DNA of 64,000 nt from Candidatus Poseidonia sp. (GCA_030827475.1 JAUREJ010000001.1:40139-104138); one strand, 5' to 3'; numbered from the stretch's first letter, positions 48,189-58,552 are shown. Translations and numbers: made by a program. The notes: a model not told the origin generated them from the sequence alone.

Positions 48189-50831
48189 ATGAGCACGAGC
48201 GAAAGCCATGACGGTGATGGTCCAAATGCCCCCCGGGAGGGTATGGACATCGGCGACAGGGTGACCTTGGCATCCCTACGCTCTCAGTTCACCTCAGCCG
48301 GCACGACGACGCTTGATGAGGCCGTTGGAACACAAGCCCGATTCCGACAGGAAGAGCGACTCCGAGCCGATTTGAGGCGGGAACGCCGGCTCCGTCAGCA
48401 GGCCATCACCGAAAGAGTGAACGCCATGAAAGCAAACATCGCCAAGGATTTGGCGACGCAGCACGAACTTACGCTCGATGCGCTTGAACGAGATTTGCGC
48501 ACCGCCATGGAAGCAGAACTCGAAACCATGGAACGAGACGCCCTCGCTCAGGAGGAGGACCGGGTTCGCCACGAACTGGACCTTCGACTACAACGCCAGG
48601 TGAGTACGCTTCACGAACAACATGGCGTTGAGCAACACCGTCGGATCGAAGAACGAAAGGAGGAAATCAAAGCCTCCATCGAGACCCAACTTCACGAGGA
48701 ATACGAACGTCGTCTCACCATTCAGCAAGAACGCTTGCGGCTGGAGTACAATCGTGAACTCCAGGAACGGCTCCGGAGCATTGAAGCAAACCTCGAGCAG
48801 GAGATGGAGCAGCGATTTGAGGAAATGGAGCGTCATGAAATTTCTCGCCTTGAGGAAGGCCACCAAGCCTTGTTGGCCGAGCGCGAGGAACAACTTCGCC
48901 GAGGCATCCGCACCCGTCTTGAACAGCAACTGCGTCAGCGACTCAAGCAACGGGAAGCACGCTTGAAGGTGGAGTTTGAACGTCGTAGCCTTCGCCTTGA
49001 AGAGGACATCGCTCAGCAGTTGCAAGAGGAAATCGAATCTCAATTGCGACGCGAAACCGACCACATGGAAGACCGTATGCGGGAAGATGTGGAACTGGCC
49101 ATCGCCAAGCGAAGGGATGAACTCCGGATTCAAATTGAACAGCAACTCAACGAACAACAGGCCGATCGGCTTGCCGAACGAAAAGGACGCTTGAAGGCGC
49201 GTTACGACCTAACGTTCAACAAGGCCATCGACGACATCTCGCGAAGTCTGCAGGCGGAAATCGAAACCGAGCTTGAGCACCGGATGGAACATGATTTCAA
49301 CGCGTACCGTCATGCCAGGGAAGCCGAGATGCAGAACCGCCTTTCCCGCTACCGCTACGAACGTGAGGCCGAATTGCGAGAGCAACTCGAAGCCCAATAT
49401 TCAGCCAACAAAGCCGATTGGAGTGAACGCCTTGACCTCGAGTTCCAATCCCGCGAGGCCGCTGCCCGGAAAGCCATCATGTCGGAGGTTGATGCTCAAC
49501 TTCGAAACGAACGCCTCACGCACGAAACCGACCTCGATCTGCTCAAGGAAGAAACAACCCTTGAACTCGAAGTGGAGATGGAAGAACGCCTCCAAGAATT
49601 CAAAACTCGCAAGGAAAACGAGGTGGCGACTCAACTGGAGCGCCAACTCGACAAGCGAGAAGAGATCATGCGCAACAAGGCGCTCATCGATGTGCGCAAA
49701 CGAGAGGCCCAGATTCGGGCGGAAATCGAAGCCCAACTTGGCCTGAAGCGTGCTGAAATCCGTGACCGGTTGAAAGGGCTCGCCGAAAAAATGGAATCCT
49801 TCAAGGAAATGGCCGAGGAAAAGATGCGCGAGGCCGTCACCTCACAGATTCAAGGCGAAATCGAGGCCGACGAAGGCGAATTGCGGGCACGAGAACAGGA
49901 GTATTCGACCCTTCAATCCACCGACACCCGAGCCGAAAAGCGTCAGAAGTGGATGCAGTCCATCTCCGGTCAAACCCCCGCAGCCTTTGGTGCAGGCGCC
50001 ATGGACCCGACAGCACTTGGTGCACGGCCAGATGGGCTCGGAGCAGCTGCTGGTCGCCCACTACGTGGCTTGATGGGGCAACAAGCGCAAGAGGAACCGC
50101 GCCTCGGACTCGGCGGTATGCGAGCCCCGATGACCACAGCAAAGCCCCTCATCGGCCAAACAGTCGCGCCCCCAATGCGAAACGTTCGACAACCTCTGGC
50201 CCAACCGGTTTTGCCGGAACCCGTTCGGACCGTTCGGCAACCCATCGGTGCCCCAGGATTGGTCCCTCAAGAAGACCAAGCGATGGAGGAAGCTGTTGAA
50301 GAAGAGCTCCCTGTGGAGGAAGAAACGAGCGACCTGTCGGCCTCGGCGCCCCTTGATTCCGAAACCCTCGAAGCACAAGTCTTTGACGAAGCGGAACTCG
50401 TTGAAACCGAGATCCAAGCCTCCGAAGAAGGTGCAGAAGATCTGGCCGAAGTCGTCCAAGAGACGATCCTCGAAACCGAAACGGAGGATCTCGACCTTGA
50501 GATGGAAGAACTCGCCTCCGAAGCCGTGCTTGAAGAAATGGACGCTGAACCAAGCGAGACAGAAACGAAAGCGATGGCACGACCCGCAGCCTTGCTCAAG
50601 CCCATTCGAGGCGTCATGAAGCCGCTTGTTGAGGAGGAAGTCCGAACCGCCGTCTTGACACCTGTCGGCCACATGCTCATGCCCGCCACGGAACGTGGCT
50701 CGCCGCCGCCAGCGACGGCAGGTCGGCCAGCCACGGCCACCTTGCGGCCCGTCCGAGGAAAACTCACGCCCGTGACCAAGCCGGCAGCCAAAGTGCTCAA
50801 GCCGGAAAACGAAGGCGACGAGGACGAGTGA
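48189..50831 (+). CDS. Large Arg/Glu-rich coiled-coil protein with low-complexity C-terminus
   Basis: About 880 aa; near-continuous charged helix from about residue 40 to 590, then P/R motifs and an acidic stretch. Confidence 0.88.
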   Translation: MSTSESHDGDGPNAPREGMDIGDRVTLASLRSQFTSAGTTTLDEAVGTQARFRQEERLRADLRRERRLRQQAITERVNAMKANIAKDLATQHELTLDALERDLRTAMEAELETMERDALAQEEDRVRHELDLRLQRQVSTLHEQHGVEQHRRIEERKEEIKASIETQLHEEYERRLTIQQERLRLEYNRELQERLRSIEANLEQEMEQRFEEMERHEISRLEEGHQALLAEREEQLRRGIRTRLEQQLRQRLKQREARLKVEFERRSLRLEEDIAQQLQEEIESQLRRETDHMEDRMREDVELAIAKRRDELRIQIEQQLNEQQADRLAERKGRLKARYDLTFNKAIDDISRSLQAEIETELEHRMEHDFNAYRHAREAEMQNRLSRYRYEREAELREQLEAQYSANKADWSERLDLEFQSREAAARKAIMSEVDAQLRNERLTHETDLDLLKEETTLELEVEMEERLQEFKTRKENEVATQLERQLDKREEIMRNKALIDVRKREAQIRAEIEAQLGLKRAEIRDRLKGLAEKMESFKEMAEEKMREAVTSQIQGEIEADEGELRAREQEYSTLQSTDTRAEKRQKWMQSISGQTPAAFGAGAMDPTALGARPDGLGAAAGRPLRGLMGQQAQEEPRLGLGGMRAPMTTAKPLIGQTVAPPMRNVRQPLAQPVLPEPVRTVRQPIGAPGLVPQEDQAMEEAVEEELPVEEETSDLSASAPLDSETLEAQVFDEAELVETEIQASEEGAEDLAEVVQETILETETEDLDLEMEELASEAVLEEMDAEPSETETKAMARPAALLKPIRGVMKPLVEEEVRTAVLTPVGHMLMPATERGSPPPATAGRPATATLRPVRGKLTPVTKPAAKVLKPENEGDEDE

Positions 50832-50881
50832 CATCACAGGAAAGCGTCTTCTTCATATCTACCGAAGACCTCGCTGGACCC

Positions 50882-53326
50882 ATGAACCGTCTTCTCACGT
50901 TGTCGGTTGTTTTTCTGCTCACAGCGCAAGTCACGGTGGCCGTTTCAGCAACACCGGACATCTCAACCCTTACGGATGCGGGTCAAACCGATGAATTGGG
51001 CGCCCCTATGGTGCTCTGGACGAAGTTGAACGACGGGAGTATTCTCACGGTCACCGACCAAGGAAACGTCAGCAAGAACACCTTGAGCAACAACGGCACC
51101 CTTTCCCTTCAGTGGTCGGTCTTGCTCGATGTAGATGCCAACAAGGCTCGGATTGACGGCGCTCAAGAACTTGTCACCGTCGCCCACCAAACCGGCGTTA
51201 TCGTGGTCCAGATGACCACCCAATCCGTGTACCGTAACCTCTCAACACCTGACCCCGTCAACGACGCCGTCTACGACCAAGAGGGATACCTCTGGCTCAT
51301 GTACTCTGCCGGAAAACGTCGTGCTGACCGTTACGACGCCGTCGGTTTCACGGGCATCAGCAGCACCACCGTGCAGGCGGGCATTTCCGCTTTTGAAATC
51401 CTGCACGACGGTCGCATCGCCATCGCTTCCTACGACAAGAAAATCTACGTCCATGCCACTGACGGAACGCTCACCAACACCCTCACGGAACCGAGCGCCA
51501 TCGTCTCGACCCTGTTCTCGGTCGACAACGAGACCATGCTCGCAGGGACGACCGGCGGTACGGCCTACAAGTACAGCACGGAATCATGGAACGTTGCGAC
51601 CCAATCCCTTGGGCACACCAAGCAAACCACCTACCTCGCCTACGCCAACGCTTACTACATCGTTGGAGCAAAGCAAGGGAAGGTCACTTTCCTCGATGAA
51701 ACCAACTTCAGCGTCGTTGAAAATTTTGAAGCATCCGGCGAAATCGTGGGCCTTTCGATGGCTTTCAACGGTCCCTTTTACGCTGCTGGAAACACGCTCA
51801 GCAGCACCAAAATCACGTATTTTGACCTCGACTCCGACGGGGACCTTGTCAACGACCGGAACGATCCATTTCCCAACGACGCAACGCAAAATGCCGACGC
51901 CGACGGGGACGGGTACGGAGACAACCCTGACGGCAACCAGCCGGACGCCTTCCCAAACGACGAAACACAGTGGAAAGACACCGACGAGGACGGGTACGGA
52001 GACAACGTCGCAGGCAACAACCCCGATGTGTTTCCCAACAACCCAGATCAATGGTCCGATGCTGACGGCGACGGATACGGAGACAACAGCAACGGCCAAG
52101 ACGGGGATGTGTTTCCTTCAGAATCCAGCCAATGGTCCGATACAGACCGCGACGGCTACGGCGACAATCCAGACGGGTACAAGCCCGATGCTTGCCCAAC
52201 CGTGAACGCCTTCTCCACCGCCGACCGGTACGGCTGCCCCGACAGCGACCTCGACGGTTATTCCAACCCGGATGAAAACTGGTCCGTTGAGGACGGAGCG
52301 GATGCATTGCCCTCGAACCCGAGCCAATGGTTGGACGGGGATGGAGATGGGTACGGAGACGCTGCTGACGGCGAAGAACCGGACGCCTGCCCTTGGGAAT
52401 TTGGAACTTCACGAAAAGCCGTGAGCATTGACGCCAACGCTACCATGGGTTACGTAGCCGTGCCCTCCTTTGGCTGCAAAGATGATGACGGCGACGGATG
52501 GGTCGATCGAACCGAATCGCCGCTGATGGACATTGACCCCGACGAACATTTTGATGGCGACGGGGACGGCGTCGGCTCAAACGAAGATTATGACGATACC
52601 CGTCCGTTTATTCAAACCGAACAAGACCATTGTTTGAACGATAAGAACGACACCTCCGAAGGCTGTCTCGGTTGGAACAACCCCGCCTACCAAGCCTACC
52701 TCAAGACCCTTGATGAAGGAGAGACCGTCTTGGGTTTCTTCGCTTGGAACACCTCCTTGCAAGACGCCCCACAGGGCGATACGCCCTTGAACGTGGATGG
52801 CGAAGTTTTGAGTCAAGTGGTGACGGTCGGTTTGGTCGCCTTCATCGGACTCACGGCGGTGATTTTGGTCGTCGCTTACCTCATCAACAAGCGAAAAATT
52901 ACAACCACCTCGAAGGAATACGGTGGAATCAACCCAGCCCTCTCCTCCAACGCCTCAAAAGAAGCCCTCGAGGGGCGAGGTGGGTTATCAGCCGCCGGCG
53001 GCGTCATCTCCGACGCCTCATGGGACGACGATGTCGCCCAACTCAACTTTGATGAAAACGAAGCGGACGGTTTCGCCGACATGGACCTCAAGTCGACAGT
53101 CGAGGTGACGAACACCGCGAGCATAACTTATGAGGAAGAGAGCATGGAAGCCATCGCAGGCTTGCCCACACCCGCTCAATCAACGGAGGCGAAAGAAGAA
53201 TCTCCATCTCAAGCCATGCCTGCCGAAGCACCTCCGCTGCCCGAAGGCGGCTTGCCTGACGGTTGGACGATGGATCAGTGGCGCTGGTACGGGCACGAAT
53301 GGTTGGCCAAGTACGGGAAAAATTAG
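50882..53326 (+). CDS. Secreted, membrane-anchored protein with thrombospondin type-3-like Ca-binding repeats
   Basis: Signal peptide MNRLLTLSVVFLLTAQVTVAVSA; repeats DADGDGYGDNPDGNQPDAFPNDETQWKDTDEDGYGDN; TM VVTVGLVAFIGLTAVILVVAYLI; tail GLPDGWTMDQWRWYGHEWLAKYGKN. Confidence 0.9.
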   Translation: MNRLLTLSVVFLLTAQVTVAVSATPDISTLTDAGQTDELGAPMVLWTKLNDGSILTVTDQGNVSKNTLSNNGTLSLQWSVLLDVDANKARIDGAQELVTVAHQTGVIVVQMTTQSVYRNLSTPDPVNDAVYDQEGYLWLMYSAGKRRADRYDAVGFTGISSTTVQAGISAFEILHDGRIAIASYDKKIYVHATDGTLTNTLTEPSAIVSTLFSVDNETMLAGTTGGTAYKYSTESWNVATQSLGHTKQTTYLAYANAYYIVGAKQGKVTFLDETNFSVVENFEASGEIVGLSMAFNGPFYAAGNTLSSTKITYFDLDSDGDLVNDRNDPFPNDATQNADADGDGYGDNPDGNQPDAFPNDETQWKDTDEDGYGDNVAGNNPDVFPNNPDQWSDADGDGYGDNSNGQDGDVFPSESSQWSDTDRDGYGDNPDGYKPDACPTVNAFSTADRYGCPDSDLDGYSNPDENWSVEDGADALPSNPSQWLDGDGDGYGDAADGEEPDACPWEFGTSRKAVSIDANATMGYVAVPSFGCKDDDGDGWVDRTESPLMDIDPDEHFDGDGDGVGSNEDYDDTRPFIQTEQDHCLNDKNDTSEGCLGWNNPAYQAYLKTLDEGETVLGFFAWNTSLQDAPQGDTPLNVDGEVLSQVVTVGLVAFIGLTAVILVVAYLINKRKITTTSKEYGGINPALSSNASKEALEGRGGLSAAGGVISDASWDDDVAQLNFDENEADGFADMDLKSTVEVTNTASITYEEESMEAIAGLPTPAQSTEAKEESPSQAMPAEAPPLPEGGLPDGWTMDQWRWYGHEWLAKYGKN

Positions 53327-53577
53327 ACCCAAACGATTGGAAGGCTTGCCTTGAGCGCTCCAAGCTCCACGCCGCTGTAGAGCGGTTGACCGTCGACTTT
53401 GCAGGTGTTCATGACCAACCAAAGAAAACTGTTCCAAGCGGTGGCATCGGCGAACAATTCGACCTTGCCTTGGATGGCCGCCAACAGGAGCACGGCCTGC
53501 TCGGTTTCATCGCTGCACAAGGCCTTGACCAGGTCCTTGGCGTTCAAACGGTAACCGGGTGGTCGCCACGACATCAT
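53323..53577 (-). CDS. Hypothetical small protein
   Basis: 84 aa; interlocked stop with the convergent gene; downstream of the RHH gene. Confidence 0.5.
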   Translation of the reverse strand: MMSWRPPGYRLNAKDLVKALCSDETEQAVLLLAAIQGKVELFADATAWNSFLWLVMNTCKVDGQPLYSGVELGALKASLPIVWV

Positions 53578-53583
53578 GGGGCA

Positions 53584-53826
53584 TCAAACCTGGAAGGGGG
53601 AGAGATTCAAGCGTTCCGCAAGGTGTTCTACATCCACGTCGACGGCCAGCTTCATTCGTTCACGCAGCGTGTCGATTTCACCCTTCATTTTGAGCATCTT
53701 GTGCGTGCGTACCATTTCGGCCAACAGGTCGTTCACGGACTTGTGCCCGCTTGTTGTTCGCAAGGTGTTCAATTGCCTGCGAATCTCGTAACTCACGCTC
53801 ACGGAGGTCATTCCTTCTGCGGTCAT
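53584..53826 (-). CDS. Ribbon-helix-helix-like small protein
   Basis: MTSVSVSYEIRRQLNTLRTTSGHKSVNDLLAEMVRTHKM resembles RHH/CopG-type N-termini. Confidence 0.6.
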   Translation of the reverse strand: MTAEGMTSVSVSYEIRRQLNTLRTTSGHKSVNDLLAEMVRTHKMLKMKGEIDTLRERMKLAVDVDVEHLAERLNLSPFQV

Positions 53827-53884
53827 GGTTCTACCCGGTCAGCGTTTGAATTGGGCCCATACTTAACCCATGCGAACAGAAGGG

Positions 53885-53897
53885 GCTCTCGTAGAGC
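53885..53897. repeat. Perfect inverted repeat GCTCT-CGT-AGAGC
   Basis: Between parA-like and RHH genes. Confidence 0.8.
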
Positions 53898-53911
53898 GGT
53901 TTTGGAAGGTG

Positions 53912-53919
53912 AAAAAAAA
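53912..53919 (-). terminator. Candidate archaeal oligo-T terminator of the parA-like gene
   Basis: Eight consecutive T on the minus strand starting about 14 nt past the parA stop. Confidence 0.5.
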
Positions 53920-53932
53920 GGCCAAGCGGTGT

Positions 53933-54892
53933 TCAGCGAATGTTGCGTTCCATGCGCAAACGAGACTCTTCGGTAACACCGAACTCCCTGCGAATCTCCT
54001 GAACACGCTGATGCACTTCCTTCGCCAGAGTCCAATATTCAAGACTGCCCGCACCTGCACCTGAATTTGTGGGCTTGTTGAGAAGGACCGTGGGTGCTCC
54101 GCTCCAAGGTGCTTCGGCTACCTTGGCCAATCGTCGGACGGTGGTGTTGAACAATTTGTTCGGCATTTTCTTGTTGACTTGATCGCACACGTAGGTGCTC
54201 AACTTCGAACGCCCGTCGACCATGGTCATGACGATCCCGAAGATTTTCAAATTCCGGTTGATGCGTCGCTGAATCATCTTGATGGAGTTCATCAGCATGC
54301 TGAAGCCTTCCAAGGCGTAGTATTCTGCTTGGACGGGCACCATCACCCAATTTGCAGCACACATGGCATTGATGGACAACAAACCCAACGAAGGGGGCGT
54401 ATCGATGATGATGTAGTCAAATTCATCGACAATGGGCATCAGCGCTTCTTGGAGTCGGGTTTCACGCCCGATTTTATGGCTGAGTTCAATCTCAGCACCC
54501 GAGAGGTGGATATCGCTAGGAAGAATCCAGAGGTGGCCTGCGTCAATGGATTCGGGAACTTTCTTGCCTCCGTTCCGATTGCTCCAAGCGTCCTGCATGG
54601 CCTTCGTGATCTCCTCGGGAGGGATGAGGTACTCCTCCATCAACGGAAGGTCTTCACCGGTATCGTTTGTGAGCAAATCGTACACGGTTTTTTTGATTTT
54701 TTTCTTCTCAAGACCGAACGATGTGGCGCAGTTTCCTTGCGGGTCCAAGTCCACCAGCAACACCTTTGCGGGGGGCAGCCCTTGTCGGCGCGAACCTTTC
54801 GCAAGGGCAGCGGCCATGTTGACGGCCGTTGTCGTCTTCGCACAACCGCCCTTTTGATTGGCAACGGCGATGACCATCTTGTATGGATTCAT
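53933..54892 (-). CDS. ParA/Soj-family ATPase
   Basis: ANQKGGCAKTTTAVNMAAALA deviant Walker A; LLVDLDPQGNCATSFG; YIIIDTPPSLGLLSINAM. Confidence 0.95.
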   Translation of the reverse strand: MNPYKMVIAVANQKGGCAKTTTAVNMAAALAKGSRRQGLPPAKVLLVDLDPQGNCATSFGLEKKKIKKTVYDLLTNDTGEDLPLMEEYLIPPEEITKAMQDAWSNRNGGKKVPESIDAGHLWILPSDIHLSGAEIELSHKIGRETRLQEALMPIVDEFDYIIIDTPPSLGLLSINAMCAANWVMVPVQAEYYALEGFSMLMNSIKMIQRRINRNLKIFGIVMTMVDGRSKLSTYVCDQVNKKMPNKLFNTTVRRLAKVAEAPWSGAPTVLLNKPTNSGAGAGSLEYWTLAKEVHQRVQEIRREFGVTEESRLRMERNIR

Positions 54893-54962
54893 CTTGGTTC
54901 ACCCCCTGCATACAGCCCACGGAGGACCTCCCCTTTCAATGCGAGCCTTGGGGGCCATGACA

Positions 54963-55964
54963 TCAGGCGGGTTGAATCACAGGAACGGGAACTTCAGAGA
55001 GGATTTTCCGGACGATGTGCATGCCCGTGATGCCTCGAATCTTGGCTTCGGGCTTCATGTTGATGCGGTGGGAGATGATCTGCAAGGCGATGCCTTTGAT
55101 GTCGTCTGGAATCACGTAATTTCGACCGGCGACGGCGGCGGCGGCTCGGCCGGTCTTGAACAAAGCCTGGCTGGCACGAGGCGATGCCCCGTTGATGACG
55201 CGGTGATCTTCCCGGGTTCGCTGAACGATTTCGATGATGTAGGAAAGAATCGCAGGATCGACATGAACCGTCTCAAGCGCTTTTTGCATGGCGACGACTT
55301 TCTTAGGAGAGGTGACTTGTTCCACGATGTGTTCATCTTGGCCCCGCAACTTTCGACGGGCCAAGATGGCCTTCTCCTCAGCACGGTCGGGATAGCCCAT
55401 GCTCATTTTCATCAGGAAACGGTCCATTTGTGCTTCGGGGAGCGGGTACGTTCCTTCCTGTTCGATAGGGTTCTGCGTGGCCAAAACGACGAAGGGAGCC
55501 GGAAGTTTGTGCGTGATACCTTCAATGGTCACCTGCTTTTCTTCCATGGCCTCAAGCAGAGCGGCTTGGGTCTTGGGCGGGGCACGGTTGATCTCGTCAG
55601 CGAGCAAAATGTTGGAGAACAACGGACCTGCACGGAGCTTGAACTCCCCTGACTTTTGGTCGTACATGTAGGTCCCCATGATGTCTGAAGGCAGAAGGTC
55701 TGGGGTGAATTGGACGCGCTTGAATTTGCAGCCCAAGGCCCGAGCGAAGGTGTTGGCAAGGAGGGTTTTCGCCAAACCAGGGAAATCCTCAAGCAACATG
55801 TTTCCGTTCGAGAGAATCCCGACCGTCACGCGGCGAAGGTTCTCGTTCTTCCCGATGATGACTTTGCTCACCTCGTTCATGAGGCTGTTGGAGATTGCAG
55901 AAACGGTCGCAATCAAATCTTGGGTGCGGGCACCCCCTGCTCCACCTTGCATGCTTGCTTCCAT
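54963..55964 (-). CDS. MoxR-family AAA ATPase
   Basis: GNMLLEDFPGLAKTLLANTFARALG; RVQFTPDLLPSDIMGT; LLADEINRAPPKTQAALLEAMEEKQVT; ATQNPIEQEGTYPLPEAQMDRFLMK. Confidence 0.96.
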   Translation of the reverse strand: MEASMQGGAGGARTQDLIATVSAISNSLMNEVSKVIIGKNENLRRVTVGILSNGNMLLEDFPGLAKTLLANTFARALGCKFKRVQFTPDLLPSDIMGTYMYDQKSGEFKLRAGPLFSNILLADEINRAPPKTQAALLEAMEEKQVTIEGITHKLPAPFVVLATQNPIEQEGTYPLPEAQMDRFLMKMSMGYPDRAEEKAILARRKLRGQDEHIVEQVTSPKKVVAMQKALETVHVDPAILSYIIEIVQRTREDHRVINGASPRASQALFKTGRAAAAVAGRNYVIPDDIKGIALQIISHRINMKPEAKIRGITGMHIVRKILSEVPVPVIQPA

Positions 55965-56066
55965 GACAAACCCTCGTTCTTAAATCAAGACTTTTTCCTT
56001 TCTTATATCAATGTGCGCGCTTCATCCTTCATGAAATGCTCAAGGAAAAGGAACTGTGGGCCTCGA

Positions 56067-58004
56067 TTATCGGCCCCAAAAATGGTTTTCTTTTCGGTGG
56101 AGAGCAACGATATCGTCGAGAATTTCTTCCTCGATCGGTGAAAGGTCGAGTTTTCTTAGACGCTTGACATGTCGCTCAGGAACATCGACATAGAATTCGT
56201 CCAGTTCTTCGATGTGGCGTCCGACCGTTGGGCCTTGGACCGCCACCGCCACCTCGTCGCCCTGCATGGCTTCCTTGACGTCTTCAGACGCCCGAGTTCG
56301 AAGGCTCTTGATCTGCCCAACCGGCGTCCCGTCCAGTTTCATCAGGCGTTGGCCAACATGGACCCGCCCGCCGAGGACGCGCATGCCAACGATGGCAGGG
56401 CCTTTTGCTCTGAACGTGTGGTCTTTGAGGTAGAGAACGCGCCCGGGGTAGACCAACGATTCACGCTGCTCCTCTTCGATGGCCGCTTTGGTTTCCTCCT
56501 GCCATGCCTCAAAGGCATCCATGATGTGGTAGATGATGGGCCCGGAGATGAATTTCACCTCGGCGTCATCGTCATCCAAGCGTTCAGCAACATCGGTGGT
56601 GATGGCCTTGGTGGAAAAACCAAGGATGACTTTCTGGAGTGGATCCGTGGCCGTACTCGCCATCAAGAGGTCCTTTTTGTTCACGGGTCCGACGGTGGCT
56701 TGCCGGACGGGAATGTTGCGCTGATGCAACTCAAAGGCCAGCGCCTCCAGTCCCCCGACCGTATCGGCCTTGATCACCACGCCGTTCCGGTCTTCTTCTG
56801 CTCCACGGCACGCCCCTTGAGCGGTGTGCTGAAGGAATGCGGACCGAGCAAAGATCTCGTTGCATGACGAACACATCACGGGCATGCTGTTGAAAATATC
56901 CCTCCATTCTTCGCGGATGGATTCCTCGGCAGCAGCGGCCTCTTCGGGGGTGTTGGCAAGGTGCAACGTTGTTCCGGCAATGGTTTGCTCGAGGTTGGGT
57001 GCGACGACCTTGACCCCACATGCTGCCTCAACATTGGTGAAGTTGACCCAACGCTTCCCGGCGTCACGCATTTCGGCCATGCCTTGCGGACGCTTGAGCC
57101 CCTTGATGTGGGTCGTAAACGGACCGTCTTGACCGGCGAGCATGACGGTGTCGCCCACTTTGAGTTCGCCACGGTACAGAATAACGTCAACGGTTTTCCC
57201 CATACCAACTTCATCCCGCATCTCGAGAACCGTTCCTTGAGCCGAACCGAGGGTGTCGGTCAACCGGTCTTCGAGGAAGCGTTCTGCAAGACCGACGGTG
57301 ACGGCAAGAAGGTCCTGAAGACCCTCGCCATGCTTGGCCGACATGGGGACCAGCGCTACGTTTTGACGAAAGTCACGGATTCGGTCGTAGCGTTCGAGGT
57401 TGAACCCGTGCTCGGAAAACTGGCCGATGATTTTCCAATAGCGGTCCTCAAACAAAGCACGCACGTCTTCCCGCTGCTCGCGAAACGATTCAACGAACGA
57501 GCGCCCTCGCTCGCACCGCCAGCCGTGAAGCCGGTCGACCTTGTTTCCAGCGATGACAAAGGGCGTGCGGGTTTCTTTGAGGATGTTCAACGACTCAACG
57601 GTTTGCGGCTGCAAGCCCTCCATGATGTCAATGACAAGAACGGCGATATCTGCCACCGAACCGCCTCGATTTCGCAGCGATGCGAAGGAATGGTGACCGG
57701 GCGTATCAATAAACAACAGACCTGGCGATTTGAATTGCTTCCCACCCATCATGGCCGCACAGGTTTCGTTGAGTACATCCGCTGGCACCTCGGTGGCGCC
57801 GATATGTTGGGTGATGCCACCGGCTTCTCGGTCCATGACACTGGCTTGACGTTGGCTCCCAATGGAGCGAACCATATCGAGAAGACTCGTTTTTCCATGG
57901 TCAACGTGCCCGAGCACGGAGACGATGGGTTGCCGGTTGTGGCCCCGCGCAACAACCTCTTCGCTGTCTTCATCAGCAGCCGGGAGGGGGTCTTCTTCGG
58001 ACAT
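56067..58004 (-). CDS. infB: Translation initiation factor aIF5B (IF-2 family)
   Basis: VSVLGHVDHGKTSLLD, IDTPGHHSF, AGNKVDRL, archaeal IF5B C-terminal region (VRVLGGRVHVGQRL). Confidence 0.95.
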   Translation of the reverse strand: MSEEDPLPAADEDSEEVVARGHNRQPIVSVLGHVDHGKTSLLDMVRSIGSQRQASVMDREAGGITQHIGATEVPADVLNETCAAMMGGKQFKSPGLLFIDTPGHHSFASLRNRGGSVADIAVLVIDIMEGLQPQTVESLNILKETRTPFVIAGNKVDRLHGWRCERGRSFVESFREQREDVRALFEDRYWKIIGQFSEHGFNLERYDRIRDFRQNVALVPMSAKHGEGLQDLLAVTVGLAERFLEDRLTDTLGSAQGTVLEMRDEVGMGKTVDVILYRGELKVGDTVMLAGQDGPFTTHIKGLKRPQGMAEMRDAGKRWVNFTNVEAACGVKVVAPNLEQTIAGTTLHLANTPEEAAAAEESIREEWRDIFNSMPVMCSSCNEIFARSAFLQHTAQGACRGAEEDRNGVVIKADTVGGLEALAFELHQRNIPVRQATVGPVNKKDLLMASTATDPLQKVILGFSTKAITTDVAERLDDDDAEVKFISGPIIYHIMDAFEAWQEETKAAIEEEQRESLVYPGRVLYLKDHTFRAKGPAIVGMRVLGGRVHVGQRLMKLDGTPVGQIKSLRTRASEDVKEAMQGDEVAVAVQGPTVGRHIEELDEFYVDVPERHVKRLRKLDLSPIEEEILDDIVALHRKENHFWGR

Positions 58005-58036
58005 GGTTTCACCTCAAGGTCGAGGTGGCGAAGATT

Positions 58037-58483
58037 TCACTCGTACACCCACGCGCCCAAGGTGTTTTCCCAGGACATCAAGCCCTCTGGGAACCAGAGG
58101 CCGAGTTCAAATTCTGCAGTTTCGGGTGCGTCCGAGCCGTGAATCATGTTGAATCCCATGTCCATGCCGAAATCGCCACGGATGGTACCGGGTTCTGCCT
58201 GACGTCCGTTGGTTGCGCCGATGAGTTTTCGGGCAACTGAAATCGCTTCAACACCCTCCCAAGCCATGCAAACGACGGGCCCGGAGGTGACGAATTTGAT
58301 CAAGCCGGGGAAGAAGGGTCGTTCCTTGTGAACATCGTAGTGTGCTCGGGCGATTTCTTCGCTGGGCACCATGGATTTGAGGCCAACCAGTTTCAAGCCT
58401 TTTCGCTCAAAACGGCCAAGAATTTCGCTTACAAGTCCTCGTTGGACGCCATCAGGTTTAATCATCACGTAGGTCGTTTCCAT
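58037..58483 (-). CDS. ndk: Nucleoside diphosphate kinase
   Basis: [59 protein letters not shown]. Confidence 0.97.
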   Translation of the reverse strand: METTYVMIKPDGVQRGLVSEILGRFERKGLKLVGLKSMVPSEEIARAHYDVHKERPFFPGLIKFVTSGPVVCMAWEGVEAISVARKLIGATNGRQAEPGTIRGDFGMDMGFNMIHGSDAPETAEFELGLWFPEGLMSWENTLGAWVYE

Positions 58484-58552
58484 GGTGTTCACCACGTTGA
58501 CCCAAAAGTGACCCGTTTAAGGGGGTTGCTATGTGTTTGGCGTGAACCGAAT

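Noticed and set aside
51321-52412. Plus-strand 294-aa and minus-strand 171/187-aa ORFs
   Set aside because: Out-of-frame readings of the DGDGYGDN repeat region; the in-frame TSP3-like protein is the supported gene.
53584-53826. Toxin-antitoxin module with the neighbouring 84-aa ORF
   Set aside because: The 84-aa ORF has no recognisable toxin signature (PIN, RelE, HEPN); ParA association is at least as plausible.
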